A stretch of 64,000 bases of DNA from Apiotrichum sp. Y4204. Taxonomy: Eukaryota > Basidiomycota > Tremellomycetes > Trichosporonales > Trichosporonaceae. The DNA is taken from the NCBI GenBank assembly GCA_025531455.1, contig JAMYHL010000104.1, positions 47,831-111,830 of the forward strand, given 5' to 3'. Under the pieces are notes generated by a model. It was not told where the DNA came from. It made no database searches and saw nothing but the letters and a program-made list of their open reading frames with translations. A program made the translations under genes and the position numbers. Below, piece after piece: positions 10,220-22,197 of this stretch. Position 1 is the first letter of the stretch. Each line of letters opens with the position of its first letter.

Positions 10220-11618
10220 TTCCACCACATACCCCACAGAGAGGCATGGGGCAATAACAGCAGAGGATGAGACGCGGGAGGTGCGCAGTCGATTGCGTGA
10301 CATTTGTGTTGCATGCGTTCGAACACATACATCGCGCATATTAGGCACACACAGATCCGGGGGTGGACCCAGAGCCATAGACCGTGCCGCATGCGACAAA
10401 AAACTCTGCAGCTGGCGGCTCTAGCTTCTCAGTTTAAAAGGTAGTAAGCTTGCTACACGCGGGCAGGAGGTCTGACGCGGATGTGTGGTTATCGGGGTGT
10501 AACATCTTGCCCAAATCCGTGGTCTCGCGCCGAAGGTCCTGCAAGTTTCGTGGTGCAAAAGCCTGATAATCCGTAGGTACCTGGTAGCAAAGTGTTACTA
10601 CATCTTTGTGGTCCGGTTCAGTCTTCTTCATTGTTAGCCACTGTGCAAAACGCCGGGGTTAAGGCAGTTTCCAGAACTGCGAGGATGGCAATGGGCCTTT
10701 ATTGCCTTTTGTGCTCACTGTTAAACAGCGTTTGGAAGTGCCTGGACAGTTGCGGCGCCAGGGAGATCAAGCTATGAGCCTGACAAGGGCTTATTAGTAA
10801 TGAAAGAATGAGGAGTGGTCAATGGAAGGGTGAGTACACCGAAGTCGGCACACGTCGAGGTTATTACAGATCCGTAATAACTGGTTACAGACCTCGTACC
10901 ATTTCATCGCAGGTCCGTTCTGATTCATTACGGATCCACTACTTGTCAGTCCCTTTCTCTACCTCACCCACATTGAACCTCACTTCTACAACGAAGGTCC
11001 TCCCATCTTCTACTTGTAACTTCTGGATGACATCGAGGTTCTTCAATCTGGGTTGTGCTGCAGTCACTCTTTACTTATTACCATTGGATCCATGGTGCCT
11101 AGAAGGGCGGCAGAAGAAAGGAGCTCTGCCGGGCTATGGCCCACAAGCCTAGGCTTCGTGGCGAAGCGTCCCCAGTTGAGGCATGAGGGCAGGATGGCCA
11201 GCAGAGTCCCCCACACGTTTGTCAGGTAAGATGGGCCGAGCCCTGCAGCACGCAGCCTGACACCAAGCATGACCAGTGGACTCGATGAGGGTCAGACCTT
11301 TGCTTCGATGTGGCGTACTGTGGCGTTGGTGGCGTTTGTGGCTTCGGCCAGCCATTTCATTGGGGCCAGTGCACAAGACTTCCGGTGCGGTCAAGGATCT
11401 TTTGAGGGCATGTCTGGACTTGGTCAGTGGTCCTATTGTTGTCTTGGACCGAAGAGGCGAAAGGTGGTGCAGCGGTCCCTAGCTGCTGCGGTTGCAATGA
11501 GAAGGTGCCCAGATAGACGGTCCGTACTCGCAGAGAAGGTGACAATGACGAGCAGTGGAGTACGTAGAAGAGGTTGCATATACTCTATGGCTGCGCTACA
11601 TCTGATCCTGGACTGCCA
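10220..11618. other. gene-poor stretch
   Basis: No convincing coding exon. Around 10858-10960 there are short palindromic pieces (TTATTACAGATCCGTAATAA and TTACGGATCC). A plus-strand frame near 11299 begins with a hydrophobic stretch (MWRTVALVAFVASASHFIG) but loses protein character soon after, and shows weak similarity to the F-box relic near 17.8 kb. Confidence 0.35.
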
Positions 11619-11963
11619 TCAGCCGTGCTCCCAAGCAAACTTACTGAACCCCATTGCCACCATCTCCTCTACACGAGTACGAACACCAACTTCGAGACGT
11701 TCAAGTGCGGCAAGACGGTCGAGCAATGCTGAAAGTTCCTCCCTGTCGACGGTCACGGTATCGCCATCAACTCTCGCCGAAGGCAGCACGTTGTAGTTCT
11801 CCAGCGCTGGCTCTGGCTCCAAAGACTCGCGCAGCAGCCGGCCGAGAAGAACATATGTGTCGTGGAACTGGAGTTAGGAGTAGATGCAGACTCAACGTAC
11901 ATGGTCGAGAATCGACTTGAACAGCATCGGGGCCGGGTCGTTCTTGCTGTGCTTCGGGGGCAT
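11619..11963 (-). CDS. small hypothetical protein, two exons, 103 aa
   Basis: Unrecognised. Exon 1 (11963-11901) encodes MPPKHSKNDPAPMLFKSILD plus one residue. A 33-base intron (GTACGT donor, CCTAAC branch, CCAG acceptor) leads to exon 2 (11867-11619). The rest is largely helical: FHDTYVLLGRLLRE, then a heptad-like segment LSALLDRLAALERLEVG that may form a short coiled coil, and a final EEMVAMGFSKFAWEHG. No signal peptide or membrane helix. The gene lies 273 bases upstream of the divergently oriented gene at 12236, which has the same size class and a similar MPP start, though I see no clear sequence relation beyond that. Confidence 0.65.
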
Positions 11964-12235
11964 CGTGGGTGTGCAGTGAGAGGGTTGATCGAGTAGTGAG
12001 TGGCAAAGCGAATACAAGTATCAGGATGCGCACTGTGGACGCCGTGTCGACCAGTGTACAGCGAGTGCGAGTCGAGTGCGAGCGACGGCCATCAGTGGCG
12101 TGAGGCCGAGGGGCACTTGCAGCCAGGCCACGTCGACGTCGAGCACCTGTATGGGAACCGTCATCAGCCTCAACACCAAACCCACTACCACTCTCTTCTT
12201 CCTCTTCCTCAGCTGCACTCTAGCCTCCTTTCAAG

Positions 12236-12622
12236 ATGCCCCCCTCAACTCTCGACACAATCTACCACGTGAGCCATTCCAGCTGCAACCCACTGATGCC
12301 AGCTCCATGACATCCTCAGCACTCTCGCCCAACTGCGTTCCCCGACCGGCCCATTCTGCCTCTTATCTCACCCGCCTGCCTTTCCCTTGTGGAACCGCGC
12401 CGGTCTGCCCACCCTTCGCAGACTGTGTACCGAAGCACAGCTCGCCCAAGGAGAGTATCTTATTGTCCTTCTGGAAGAGCGGCTTGCCGATGCTGAAGAG
12501 AGCTGTGAGTTGCATGGCAAACTCAGCTGACGACAGCGGAAACAAGGCGGCTGAGACGGAGGGCAAGGCGAAAGACGCGCAAATTCTTCGATCAACTCGA
12601 GGCGAGTGAGGGTCAGGCATGA
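12236..12622 (+). CDS. small hypothetical protein, three exons, 106 aa
   Basis: Unrecognised. Exons 12236-12268, 12303-12504, 12537-12622. Introns are 34 and 32 bases, both with GTGAG donors and YAG acceptors; the second has CTGAC. The start ATG follows a CT/CA-rich leader. The product begins MPPSTLDTIYH, continues with a helical LHDILSTLAQLRSPTGPF, then a helix around EYLIVLLEERLADAEES, and ends in a strongly basic segment (RRLRRRARRKTRKFFDQLE) that could act as a nuclear signal or nucleic-acid contact. The gene converges on the large gene ending at 12761, with 138 bases between the two stop codons. Confidence 0.65.
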
Positions 12623-12760
12623 ACTGTAGTCTCAATGTAAAGGAGTCAGTAATGGCTTATCACGTGCACTGGCAAAACTGCGGCAAAGCCCTTGTCCACA
12701 AGGAAAGGCTTGTGGACATAGTGTACATAGTTATAACAACAAGTGTACTGTACAACTGCT

Positions 12761-15696
12761 CTAATTCTCCTCGAACAGTACCCATTTGCGATCACATCCC
12801 CTAAGCCTACTCGCTGTCGTCAGTCAGGCAAGCCACTGTTACTCACTTCTAAACTGTGTCGTCTTGGCATGGAGGGTCTGCACAAGGGTGACGTACACTT
12901 CCACCTGTGACGGAGGAATGAGGTCGGGTGCCATCCGCTGGGTCCTTCGCAGGTCCCGTTTGCAGCGGGCGACGGCCTCCTCGACATCTTCCACCGCCTT
13001 GTCACGCTGCTGTGCCGCTACACGGGCGATGTGTGCTGGGTGCTTGCGCGAGCGTTCCGGGTTGGGTTGACGGCCGGCCTGCGAGCGTGGCGTGCTTCCA
13101 GAAACGGAGACTGTGTCATCACGGCTGCCGGAGACGGAAGGGCGTCTTTCATGTCGTGATGCACAGAAGGAGGCCGGGGAGGCATAGTGTGAGCCACTCT
13201 CCGAATTACATTCTGATGCCGAGGCGTGGTTGTAGCTGTCTGCCTGGGAGGCCAGTAAGCGTGTGGGACTTGGCCTTGCAACGTGAGGATTGTCCAAGGG
13301 CACAAGATCATCATCGGAGATGCGCTCCTGGAAGACGTCCCTGCTGCGTGAACCCGATGTGCTCATACCATTGACCTGTGAGCGGCGTTTTGAAGGCCCA
13401 GCTGTTGGCGATCGTGAAGAGCCAGGAATGGAGTGGTGTCGAATGCCTGAGTTCAGGCTCTCCAAATACACCTCCTCAGGCTCAGACCCCTCAAGGCCTG
13501 ATAGATTCTCCCACTCGTCGTCCTGCCTCGCAAGGGCAGGTGCGCGGCGTTGTCTAGGTGTGGAGGTGATGGCGAGTCGGCTGTCAATGACATCCGAGGG
13601 GAGTGGGGAGTGGAGTTGATGTTCCAGGGCGTCATTGGTCACGGCCGCGTCGATGTTGCTAGTACGCGGTGTGGGTGTGAGAAGGGAGGTAACCGACGAT
13701 GCAGACAGCGGAGCAGACCATTCCGGCACGGCAGATCGCTTGCGTTTTCCTCTATCCCGCAGAGACAGCCGCAGCCGGGACGGGGACATCTTACGCTTTG
13801 CCTTGAAGCGTGTCGGCGGGCGAAGTGAGGTCGCCGAGTCGGTGCGAGTGGTATGGTCGAGCTGCGTGTGACTGGACTGCCTGGACTTGATGAGATCGTG
13901 ATAGGTGCCACGATCAACCTTGGTACTTCCTTCGGGCTCGGTATCAACATCGATGCTCTCGCCGTTCTCGTCAGGATCGACCTTGACAATCCCCGAGTAA
14001 CGGAGATGCAGTCTGACCTCGTCGGAATGACAGGGTGGTGCTAGGACGCGGTCGAGGAAACCTCTGTGTGAAGACGACGTGGTTGGAGCTGCAAGAGGTA
14101 TCGTGGTCGGAGTGGATGGGAGGGAAGGTATCGCCGGCGTGGGAGGTGATGTGGAGAGCACTCGTGACGCGAGTCGAGAGGGGGAAGTTTCCGACGCCAG
14201 TACTGCTGGCACAGGAGACCGAGAGTGTGAGATGGAGTTTTCAGCGTTTGGCGACGGGAAGAGACGGGATGGTGAAATGACCGATGGCGATGCGACCAAT
14301 GCAGCTTGGGACGGGGTGTTGTAATTCTGCGATGGCGTTGGGCTCGCCGGAGAATCTGCCGAGGAAGCAGCGTTGATAGCTACCGAAGATGACGATTCAT
14401 GCTCCATTGGCAGAGTCGGTGAAGCATCCATTGCCGGCAATGGACTATGCGGCTTGGACATCTCCGGAACAGCCGTACGGGGTGGCTGGAAGGATTGAGA
14501 CGGCGAACGAGAAAGAGGAGGATGGTTTGGAGCCGGTGTGCGAGAGGATTCTGGTGTGTGAGAGGATTTTGGAGACGCCAGAGCTGATCCTGACGAGATC
14601 GATTCTGATAGCTCGAGTTCAGGCAAAGGACGGGCGTCGGACGGAGATTGAGGTGATGCGGATGAGCTTGGGCACGACTCCGAGTCCTCAAAGGACGAAG
14701 CTGGAGAGCCTGAGGATGGAGGCGTGGGAGCATCCGTTGAAGTCGAGCCACACTGTGACGATGCAGTGTCGACTGAAGCCATAGGAGTGCAAGCTGCAGG
14801 CTGAGCCTGAGCATCTGGACGCAGAGGGTGAGATGGAACGGATGTGATGGGTGGTGGGCCTCGCGGTGTGGTCGATGGAGATGAAGATGATGTCGGTGTG
14901 ATTGCTGATCTTGACGTTGTAGCAATCGTCTCCGACGAGCTGAGTGCCGAGGTAGCGGTTGACAAAGCCGTTTCCGTTGCCGGTGTTTGCCCTGATCCCG
15001 AATCCCAAGATGCTGAACCTGCGGCCGAGGTGGTGGCTGGAAAGGGCCTGAGCGCGAGTGCGTGTCGAGGAAAGTCGGACCGTACCGAAGCACCCAGAGA
15101 TTGTGTGGGAAGCGAGAGTGAGAACTGGACGGGTGAACTTGACGCAGTTGGGCTTGAGAGACAGAACGGTGCTGAAAGACACCCAGGAAGGAGGGCGTGG
15201 TGCTGAGGCTGGACTTGTCCGACGTCGAGGTCCATGCCGTGGTCGTCACCTTGGTGTTCGCTGTCGTCCACGTCCATCAACTCGTCGACTTCGTCCAAGT
15301 CCATCTCGTAGGAGCTTGGCTCAAGAGTCTGGTCGGGGTCGGAGACGGCGCGCACTAGTGCCAGCGCGCTTGAGAGGGATGCCGTGCTCGAGAGGGGTGT
15401 CGGTACTGATGCATTGTCCGGACATGCGACATCGTCGGGATGCGAGGGCAAGGAGTCACAGTCGGAGATTGCGGACTAGAGTCAGACCGAGCAGAAAACG
15501 AACATACCTGCTGTGATGAGCTGCTGCCGGCACTTCGCATAGACGGCGTACTCGGAGGCTCGATCCCATTCCCATCCCCATTCTCACGCGCACAGCTTCC
15601 CTGTTGGGCAGCGGGTGGAGCACAGGCCGCGAGCCCGAGTGAGTCGGCGACGAGTGCGTCGATGGAGCGCAAGAGATGCTCCTTGAGCGCGCTCAT
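12761..15696 (-). CDS. large Ser/Pro/Thr-rich disordered protein, three exons, 956 aa
   Basis: Function unknown. Exons 15696-15508, 15475-12847, 12813-12761, with introns of 32 and 33 bases (both CTGAC branch). Without the second splice the frame would stop near 12839; I prefer the spliced C-terminus because donor GTGAGT, branch and ACAG acceptor match the other introns. The N-terminus is a short helix (MSALKEHLLRSIDALVADSL). An acidic Asp/Met/Leu patch follows near residue 110-150 (MDLDEVDELMDVDDSEHQ). Most of the remainder is Ser/Pro/Thr-rich and probably disordered. A compact segment near residue 555 (SDEVRLHLRYSGIVKVDPDE) and a basic stretch (RFKAKRKMSPSRLRLSLRDR) precede a C-terminal helix (HIARVAAQQRDKAVEDVEEA). 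Looks nuclear or scaffold-like, which is inference. Confidence 0.75.
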
Positions 15697-16121
15697 CGAG
15701 AGGAATGGTGGGAGGTGGATGCTGGTGATGAGGATGATGATGATGATGACGATGAGAAGAGAGGTGATGATGACGACGAAGAGGACGACAGCGTCAACGG
15801 GTTCTGCCCATACAAAAGCCACGTGGTCTCGCGTGGCATATGCATGGCTTCTGCGTGTTTTGCGTCTAAAACTTCCCTTTTGGGAATTTCGTCTTGTCGA
15901 TGTCCCTTTGTCCTCGTGTTTTTGTTTGTTTGTTTTGTTGTCTCTTTGTTCTCTCCATCCTCCTCTCCATTCTCTCCAGCAGCATTGCAGCAGCCTACTC
16001 TGATGGCGACAAGGGGGTCACAACAGCGCTAGAGGCCATCAGCGACGGCGCCATCAACGAAATGCACGACTAACACCAACTGACACTTCACCACTCACAC
16101 ATCAATACTTCCACACTCACG

Positions 16122-17102
16122 ATGCGTATTCCACCAGACACGCTGCTTGCCCTGTTCCCACCCGACGAGCCACTCGTGACGCCAGACGACTTCTGGGCGG
16201 CCGAGTCGGTAGGTTCTCTTTCCAAGAAGGTCTTCGTCTCCCACTGACAGCAGTCATTCAACACATCATGGATCCAGCTCGCCGCCACCCTCACCTTGGA
16301 CGACCCCCTGGGAGCACGACACGCGTTACTCTCCCAGTTCCGCGCCGCAATCGCAGCCATCCTCGACAAGAGGTATAGGGAGTTTGATGCCCTTCTCCTG
16401 GATCACCCTCAGCGCTCGCTGCTGCGATCCACGCGTGCTTATTATCTCTCTCGCGAACGACTCGCCCCTACATTGCTCAACGCCATATCTGCCCTCCGTG
16501 CTTTGGCAGGGGAAGAAGACGTTCACCATCTTGGGGAGGTATGTTTCCACTTGCAGTGCCCGTTCTCTCCTCCTGTCTGACTATAGGCATGCAAGGCCGC
16601 ACTCGTACGCACCATCAGCACGGCATGGATCATCTATCGTTCCTTTGCCGTCAGCGAGATACGCGGCGCGGTGGAGGCGACTGAGCACTCGCCCGCGTCC
16701 CCGACCACCGTAACAAGCACACAACCCTCGAGCCCCAGCATCTCTACCGTTAGCACAGTTTCGCCTCCCCCGAGCACAGTGTCCAGGGCCACGTCTACAG
16801 ACGTGTCCCCAGGCTTCCTTCGCTCACGCGGCAGCTCGCCCGGAAACGAGTCCACGGCATCCCTCGTCGACGCCCTTGAGCGTCTGGCGTCTGGCTCTTC
16901 GGGCAGGTTCCGTAGCGCGACCCCGACACAGAACCACCGGCTTCCCTCTCCCACGACACCTACCACTCCCACCGGGAAACGCAACTCTACCGTCAGTCCA
17001 ACAACCCCAAAGCCACGGATGCGCCGCGCGACGACACCCACGCGCGGTTCCAAGACCAGCCCCAAAACACCCCGCGGGCCGCGTGCACAGAGCGCATCCT
17101 GA
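16122..17102 (+). CDS. helical protein with Ser/Thr/Pro-rich tail, three exons, 295 aa
   Basis: Unrecognised. Exons 16122-16208, 16254-16538, 16587-17102. Introns are 45 and 48 bases with GTAGGT and GTATGT donors and CTGACAGCAG / CTGACTATAG ends; all exons keep frame. Residues 1-150 form a compact all-helical region (PPDTLLALFPPDEPLVTPDD, then HALLSQFRAAIAAILDKRY, and ACKAALVRTISTAWIIYRSF). The last 140 residues are Ser/Thr/Pro-rich and end basic (PRMRRATTPTRGSKTSPK), with many SP/TP sites that would suit phosphorylation. It points away from the large gene at 12761-15696, with 425 bases between start codons, so the two may share a promoter. Architecture of helical head plus basic SP/TP tail recalls structural or cytoskeletal regulators, but no family is assigned. 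Confidence 0.7.
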
Positions 17103-17579
17103 GCCACCCACGTCTTTCACCCACGTCTTCTTAGGCCCCGTGCTCCAGCTCAAAGCTCCTCATATGTACTGCCCATAGTTCCGTCATGTTTGTCTTCGTC
17201 GTAGTGAGCTTCAATCACGCTCCGAAGTACCACATAGTAATCATTCCAGTGTCGGCTATGCCAGATTCACATACGTTCGTTTGAATGCCGTAAAGCCTTT
17301 GTCGTAACAGCATGCACTCTGTCGCAGAGGTTCTAGGGACGACTCTGATCGAATCACGGCACGACTCCACCGCACGGACAGTGTTTGTATGGGATGGTAC
17401 TGTATATGCGCAATTCCTTCCTGCAGACGTTGCGCCAGCCGTCCAACAAGCTGCTATGCAAGTGCAGCCATTCTGCTAGACAAAGGTAGGAAACAGCTCC
17501 TGCTGCACTGCTAGAGGCAATGGCATGCACAGTTATGCATGCACATACTGCTCATGCTGTTGCATCAACACTCCCTACA

Positions 17580-17902
17580 TACCAGTGCTATCCAGCTCCA
17601 GCTTCGAAGCTTCAGTCGCAGGCGGGGTCGACGCTCAACGGCGTGCCCGAGATGCGCGTCTGGCTGCACCTCTCCCAAATAAAATCATTGCAAATGTCGT
17701 GCGGTTGCTCGATCTCAGTCGTCCCTGGAACTTCGGCGCACTCTGTGTCCATAGTCGAGGGAGAGAACAGCACCATGCCCCCATGCCGGCAGTTTGGACA
17801 GGGTCCAGCCCATGTCGCCCTGGGAAAGGTGGCGTTTGTGGCGTTCATTCGAGCTGGGTTCTTGGGTTCTCAGCTTGGACCGAATGGCGCTCCAAAAGGT
17901 GA
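17580..17902 (+). pseudogene. possible F-box gene relic
   Basis: A plus-strand frame contains ARDARLAAPLPNKIIANVVR followed by LLDLSRPWNFGALCVHSRG. This matches the usual F-box opening (L-P-x-E-[IL]-[IL]-x2-[IV]-x2-L-L-D-L) well, with Lys in place of the common Glu. No credible upstream start, leader or splice-consistent continuation is present, and downstream residues lose protein character. The surrounding 0.9 kb (17103-18050) holds nothing else I can support. Family resemblance is seen; that it is a dead fragment is inferred. Confidence 0.35.
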
Positions 17903-18050
17903 CTACACAGAGTGCAAGGCAGCATCCTGCATCACCTTGTGATGTTTTCCAGCTCTGTTCTATCCATTGGATGGACATCATATGCATCTCGGACTTGATA
18001 CTCTCTATGTCATTCTCACTACACATTCTCTGTTCTATCTCGCCTCTAAA

Positions 18051-21000
18051 TCACTCCCCAGAAAGCTCACCAGCAATACCCCCCATGCCACCCGCAATTT
18101 CCCCAGCTTCCACACCCGTGCCCTTCTCCTTTCCACCAGCCATCACCCCGGGCCCCGCTGGGCTCGGGGTCGCAATCCGTGAGTCCTCGGGCGTGTCTTC
18201 GCGGTTAGACTCGGCATACGGAGTGGCCTCGCGCCACGATTCCTGTGACTCTTCGGGCTCGATGAGGTCACTGGAGCCCAGCACGCTCAGTTCCATGGAC
18301 GCAGTGTAATCGTCCTCTTTCTGGAAGGTTTGCTCCGGTGGGTCGAAGGGTGGCTCCGAGGTGTCAAACGCGTCCGAGGCAGATGGCGTGGCGTGGATGG
18401 TGGTAAACTCCATCGAGGCGGTGTACTCGCCGTCACATGGTTCTGTCCCGGTGGCCGAGTTGAGTGCACGGTCCGTCTCCACCGATGAGGCGTGGTTGTA
18501 AGAGTCGAGAGAGTTGCGAGAGTCGTCGAGGACCGGATCACCGAGAACACTTGTGAACTCCATGTCGGCCGAGAAATCGCCTCCCCGCTGGCGCAGCAGG
18601 CGGATCTCGGCTTCACACGCCGACAAGGCAGTGCGGAGAGAACGGATGACGGCGGCCTGGGCGTCCATGGTCCCGTCTGCCGCAACTGCTGCACGCATGT
18701 CCGCGTCACGAAGGCCCAGTGCCGCCCTGTGCGTTTCCAACTGCGCTGCAAGCTGCGTTGCTGAGGCCTGTGCCGAGGAGAGCGACTGGGACTGGGTGTC
18801 GATGATGGTTTCGTGGTCTTTGATGGTGTGCTCGTGGGTCTCGATCGTGCTCTCAAGGGATTTGATGGTTCCCTCGTGATTCTTAATCGTCTTCTCGTGG
18901 TTTTCGATCATGAGCTTTTGGTTCTTGCTCGTGTTCTCCAGTTTTGCCACCTGGGCGAGCAGACTGTCCTTCTCTCCAGCCAAAACACCATTGGCGACCT
19001 CCAGCTCTTGCTTGCTTGCGATATTCGATGCGAGATCGTCCAGCTGTGCTCGCTCAGCATCGAGAGAGAGTACACGCTCATCCAGCGCGGCCACGCGGCG
19101 CGCAAGGTGGCGTTCCTGCTCTTCGAGGTCGTTCTCGCGGTCGTTCAAGTCAACCGTGCGTTCCTCAAGCAGACATTTGTGCTGGCTCAAGCTTTGAGTC
19201 TTGTCGTAAAGCTCGCGCTCGAAGATTTCCAACTCAGCGTGCAGATCGTCCAGGGCAGTCCTGCGAGTGTCGAGATGAACGGCGTGCTCGTCGAGGCCAG
19301 CCTTGCGGAGCGTGAAGATCTCGTCCAGCTCAGTTTCGCGTTCGCGCAGCTCAAGATTGAGCTCTGCGAGCTCGACGCTCTTCTCGTTGAGCTCTCGACT
19401 CCAAGCATTAATCTCGGTCTCCAGTTCCTCGAGTCGGGCGCTCTGCGCGTCGAGGCGGCCCTTGAGACCGTCCAGCTCGGCCGAGCGACGGTTTAAGTTT
19501 TGTTCCTTCTTCTCTAGATCAGAGTTACGGCTGTCGAGCTCTGCCGTGCGCTTGTCGAGGTCCTCAACGCGGAGTTTGACTCCCTCCTCCCTCTCGTCCA
19601 GTTCCTTCTTCTTCTCCACAAGTTGATCCCTTTCAGCGGCGACTTCGGCCGCACCGGCGTAGAGGTCGGAGCGGTAGCTTTCAAGAGCCTGTGTGCGCGC
19701 ATCCAGCTCAGATGAGCGTGTGGCGAGGGCCTCCTCCTTGGTGTCGAGGGATTGGTTGCGCGCGTCGAGCTCGAGCGACCGCTCGTCCACTTGACTCTCC
19801 TGTACCGCAACTGTCGCTTCGCGCTGGGAAACGGACGTCTCGGCTGCGCTCAGTGTGATTTCGCGCGCGTCGAGGTCGGTGGTGCGCGTCACGACAAGAT
19901 GTTCCTTGGCTTCGAGGGCCTGAACGCGAGCGTTGAGTTCCAATGAGCGTTCCTTGGCAGCTTCCTCGATTGTCGCCAGTGTCGCTGTGCGCTCGTCGAG
20001 CTCGGTGATACGTTTGGACAGGTGTTCTGTTTGAGTCTGGAGAGTACGCTCGCGTGCGTCGATGGCCGAGAGCCGTTCTGCGAACGAAGCCTCGTTCGTC
20101 GTGAGTGTGGTACCCCGCGCGTCCAGGTCGTCCTTTTCTTCGCCGAGTTGCCGTTCTTTGCTCTGTAGCTTGGCCGCACACGTTTCCATCGCCTGCTTCT
20201 GGGCATCAAGCTCGACCTCACGCTGATGGACCTCCTTGGAACGGAGATCGAGGTCGACGTCACGTTGGGAGAGGCTGTTGTGCCAGGTCTGGAGTTTGGC
20301 CTCGCGGGTGTCGATTGCCGCTTGACGTTTGGCGAGGGCGCGTTCGGCCTCAGCCTCGCGTGCTTGACGGTTGTCGAGTTCTGTCTTGGCCTTGGCGACG
20401 TTTGCCCTCGCCTCCCCCAGCCGGCGTTCCCTATTGTCCAGCTCCATCTTGTCCGCATTGAAAGCGTCCTGGCGTGTAGCCAGCCCATGACTCTCAACCT
20501 CGAGACGATTCCTCTTCTCTTCCAACCTCGCGTCCAGCTTGTGAAGAGCCTCTTCTTGTGACTGAAGCTTGGCCACGGCCGTGTGCAGCTCGTTCTCTTT
20601 GGCTGTGAGCTGCGCAGCGCGCGCGTCCAGGTGTTGCTCGATCTCCTCAGCGCGAGCGGTGCGGTCGTTTAGCTCACGGTTCCTGTCCTCCAGGCTCTGC
20701 TGCTCCGATTTGTGTGTTGCGAGCCGCTGCCAAAGTTCCATCTTTTCGGTGTCGAGGCTGGCTTTGTCCTCTTCTGCCGTCTCCGCATTTGCACGCAGGG
20801 CAGTTTCCAAGGTCTCAAGACGGTAAGCCTCGTTGTTGAGCGCGTTCTTCTGCTCGTCGATTTCCCCCTTCTCGCGATCCAGGGTGGCCCTGTACTCTTC
20901 GAGTCGAGTCTTTTCGTTGGCGAAGCGTTTCTTCTCGCGCTCCAGGGTGGCGTTGGCGGCAGCGAGCTGGTCGTTTTCTTCCGCGAGGAGCCTTTGGTCG

Positions 21001-22072
21001 TTCTCGAGAGTCTTCCTTTCCTGGGAGAGTTTGGTCCCCTCTGCCTCCAGGACGGCCTTGTCCTTGTCAAGCTCGCCTTGCCGGATATCAAGTGCCGTCC
21101 TCGGGCTGTCGAGAGCAGCCCGGTCGTTATCAAGCTCGAGATCGACAGACTGTGGCTTCGCCTTCTTCGCCCCGTCGGTCTTTGCCTTTGCCTGCGCCAG
21201 TTCAGCGAGTGCATTCGCCAGCGAGGTCTTGGTTTCCGCGAGCTCTGCTGCAAGCCCATCGATCTTCGTGTGGCGAGAATGAGTGGTTGTGAGTGCAAGC
21301 TTGGTGGTGTGAAGTTCGTGTGTCGTGTTGGTCAAGTCGTGTTTCGCCGTCGCAAGCTCGCGTGCCGTGGTCATCAGCTCGCGTGTCTGGTGGTTGAGGT
21401 CGCGTTCCATGACCTCCAGCTCGCGTTGTGCCGTGTCTAGCTCCCGCTTGAGGTCCATCACTTCGCGCCTGTGGGTTTCCCGCAGTTGCCGGTGCGCGAC
21501 CTCGATCTTCGCGGCCTTGATGCTTTCCATCTCCTCCTTCATGCGCTCAATCTTGGCATCGCGGCGGGCGATGCTTTCGTCCCTGCGCGCGATGGCTTCT
21601 TCGCGACGTGCGATGCGTGCACGAAGATCGCTTGCGTTCGTGGTCGGGGTCGTGCTGATGATGGGACTGGTAGGAAGGATCAAGGCGTTCCGAGCAATCA
21701 CTGTGACGCCTCCCGTAGGAGACATCGGCAAGGCATCCGACTCGGCATTCGCAGCCGTAAAGTTTACACAGTCGCGTGCGAGGACGTGCAGCCGTATCCT
21801 CCGGAGGGCGTCTTCAAAGACGTGCGCGTGATGGGCAAGCCCGGAGTGGTGGGTGAGAGTGGTGAGGTCGGGAGGAGAGGTGATAAAGTCGCGCCGCGCC
21901 AGTGCAGCCAAGACATCGTGTGCAGCTGGAGTGTGCTGCGCTGCGACGAGGCATGCCTGTTGTTAGTGGAGTCGTGGTATGGACCAACATCAGCGGCATC
22001 ATGGGCTTCCTGAAGCGTTGCCGTGAGGCCCGACTCGATGAACGCGTGGAGCGCTGCAAAGTTGGTCGCCAT
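18051..22072 (-). CDS. giant coiled-coil protein with C-terminal MELT-like motifs, 1329 aa
   Basis: Exon 1 22072-21989, 32-base intron (GTTGGT donor, CACTAAC branch), exon 2 21956-18051. Residues 1-110 are a short helical head (MATNFAALHAFIESGLTATL, then AALARRDFITSPPDLTTLTH). From about 140 to 1,145 the protein is an almost unbroken coiled coil rich in Glu, Leu, Ala, Arg, with recurrent ELDAR/LDTR/LNAR phrases about every 7 or 14 residues, indicating internal duplication. The last 175 residues are acidic and unstructured and contain three related motifs: FSADMEFTSVL (about 1155), YTASMEFTTIHATP (1206) and YTASMELSVL (1245). These look like M-[ED]-[LF]-[TS] repeats known from KNL1/Spc105 kinetochore proteins, but here they follow the coil rather than precede it. 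A TATATAA box lies about 130 bases upstream. Likely a filamentous scaffold; kinetochore link is speculative. Confidence 0.75.
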
Positions 22073-22197
22073 TGCTGGCCGTGGCGTGGGAGGGTGGACG
22101 ATGGTGTGAGCGACAAGGGGAATGGAAGGTGAGTGAATGGGTGAAGCGTGAATGGAAGAGTGTTAGTGGAAACAAGAGACGGTGATGCATCTGATGC

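Noticed and set aside
11269..11796. 175-codon plus-strand frame beginning with a signal-peptide-like segment
   Set aside because: Protein character is lost after about 60 residues, it overlaps the 3' exon of the minus-strand gene at 11619, and no leader or splice supports it.
12839..12846. Stop codon of the 956-residue protein at 12839
   Set aside because: The GAG TAA overlaps a GTGAGT donor with a CTGAC branch and ACAG acceptor 33 bases later, so the spliced C-terminus ending at 12761 is preferred.
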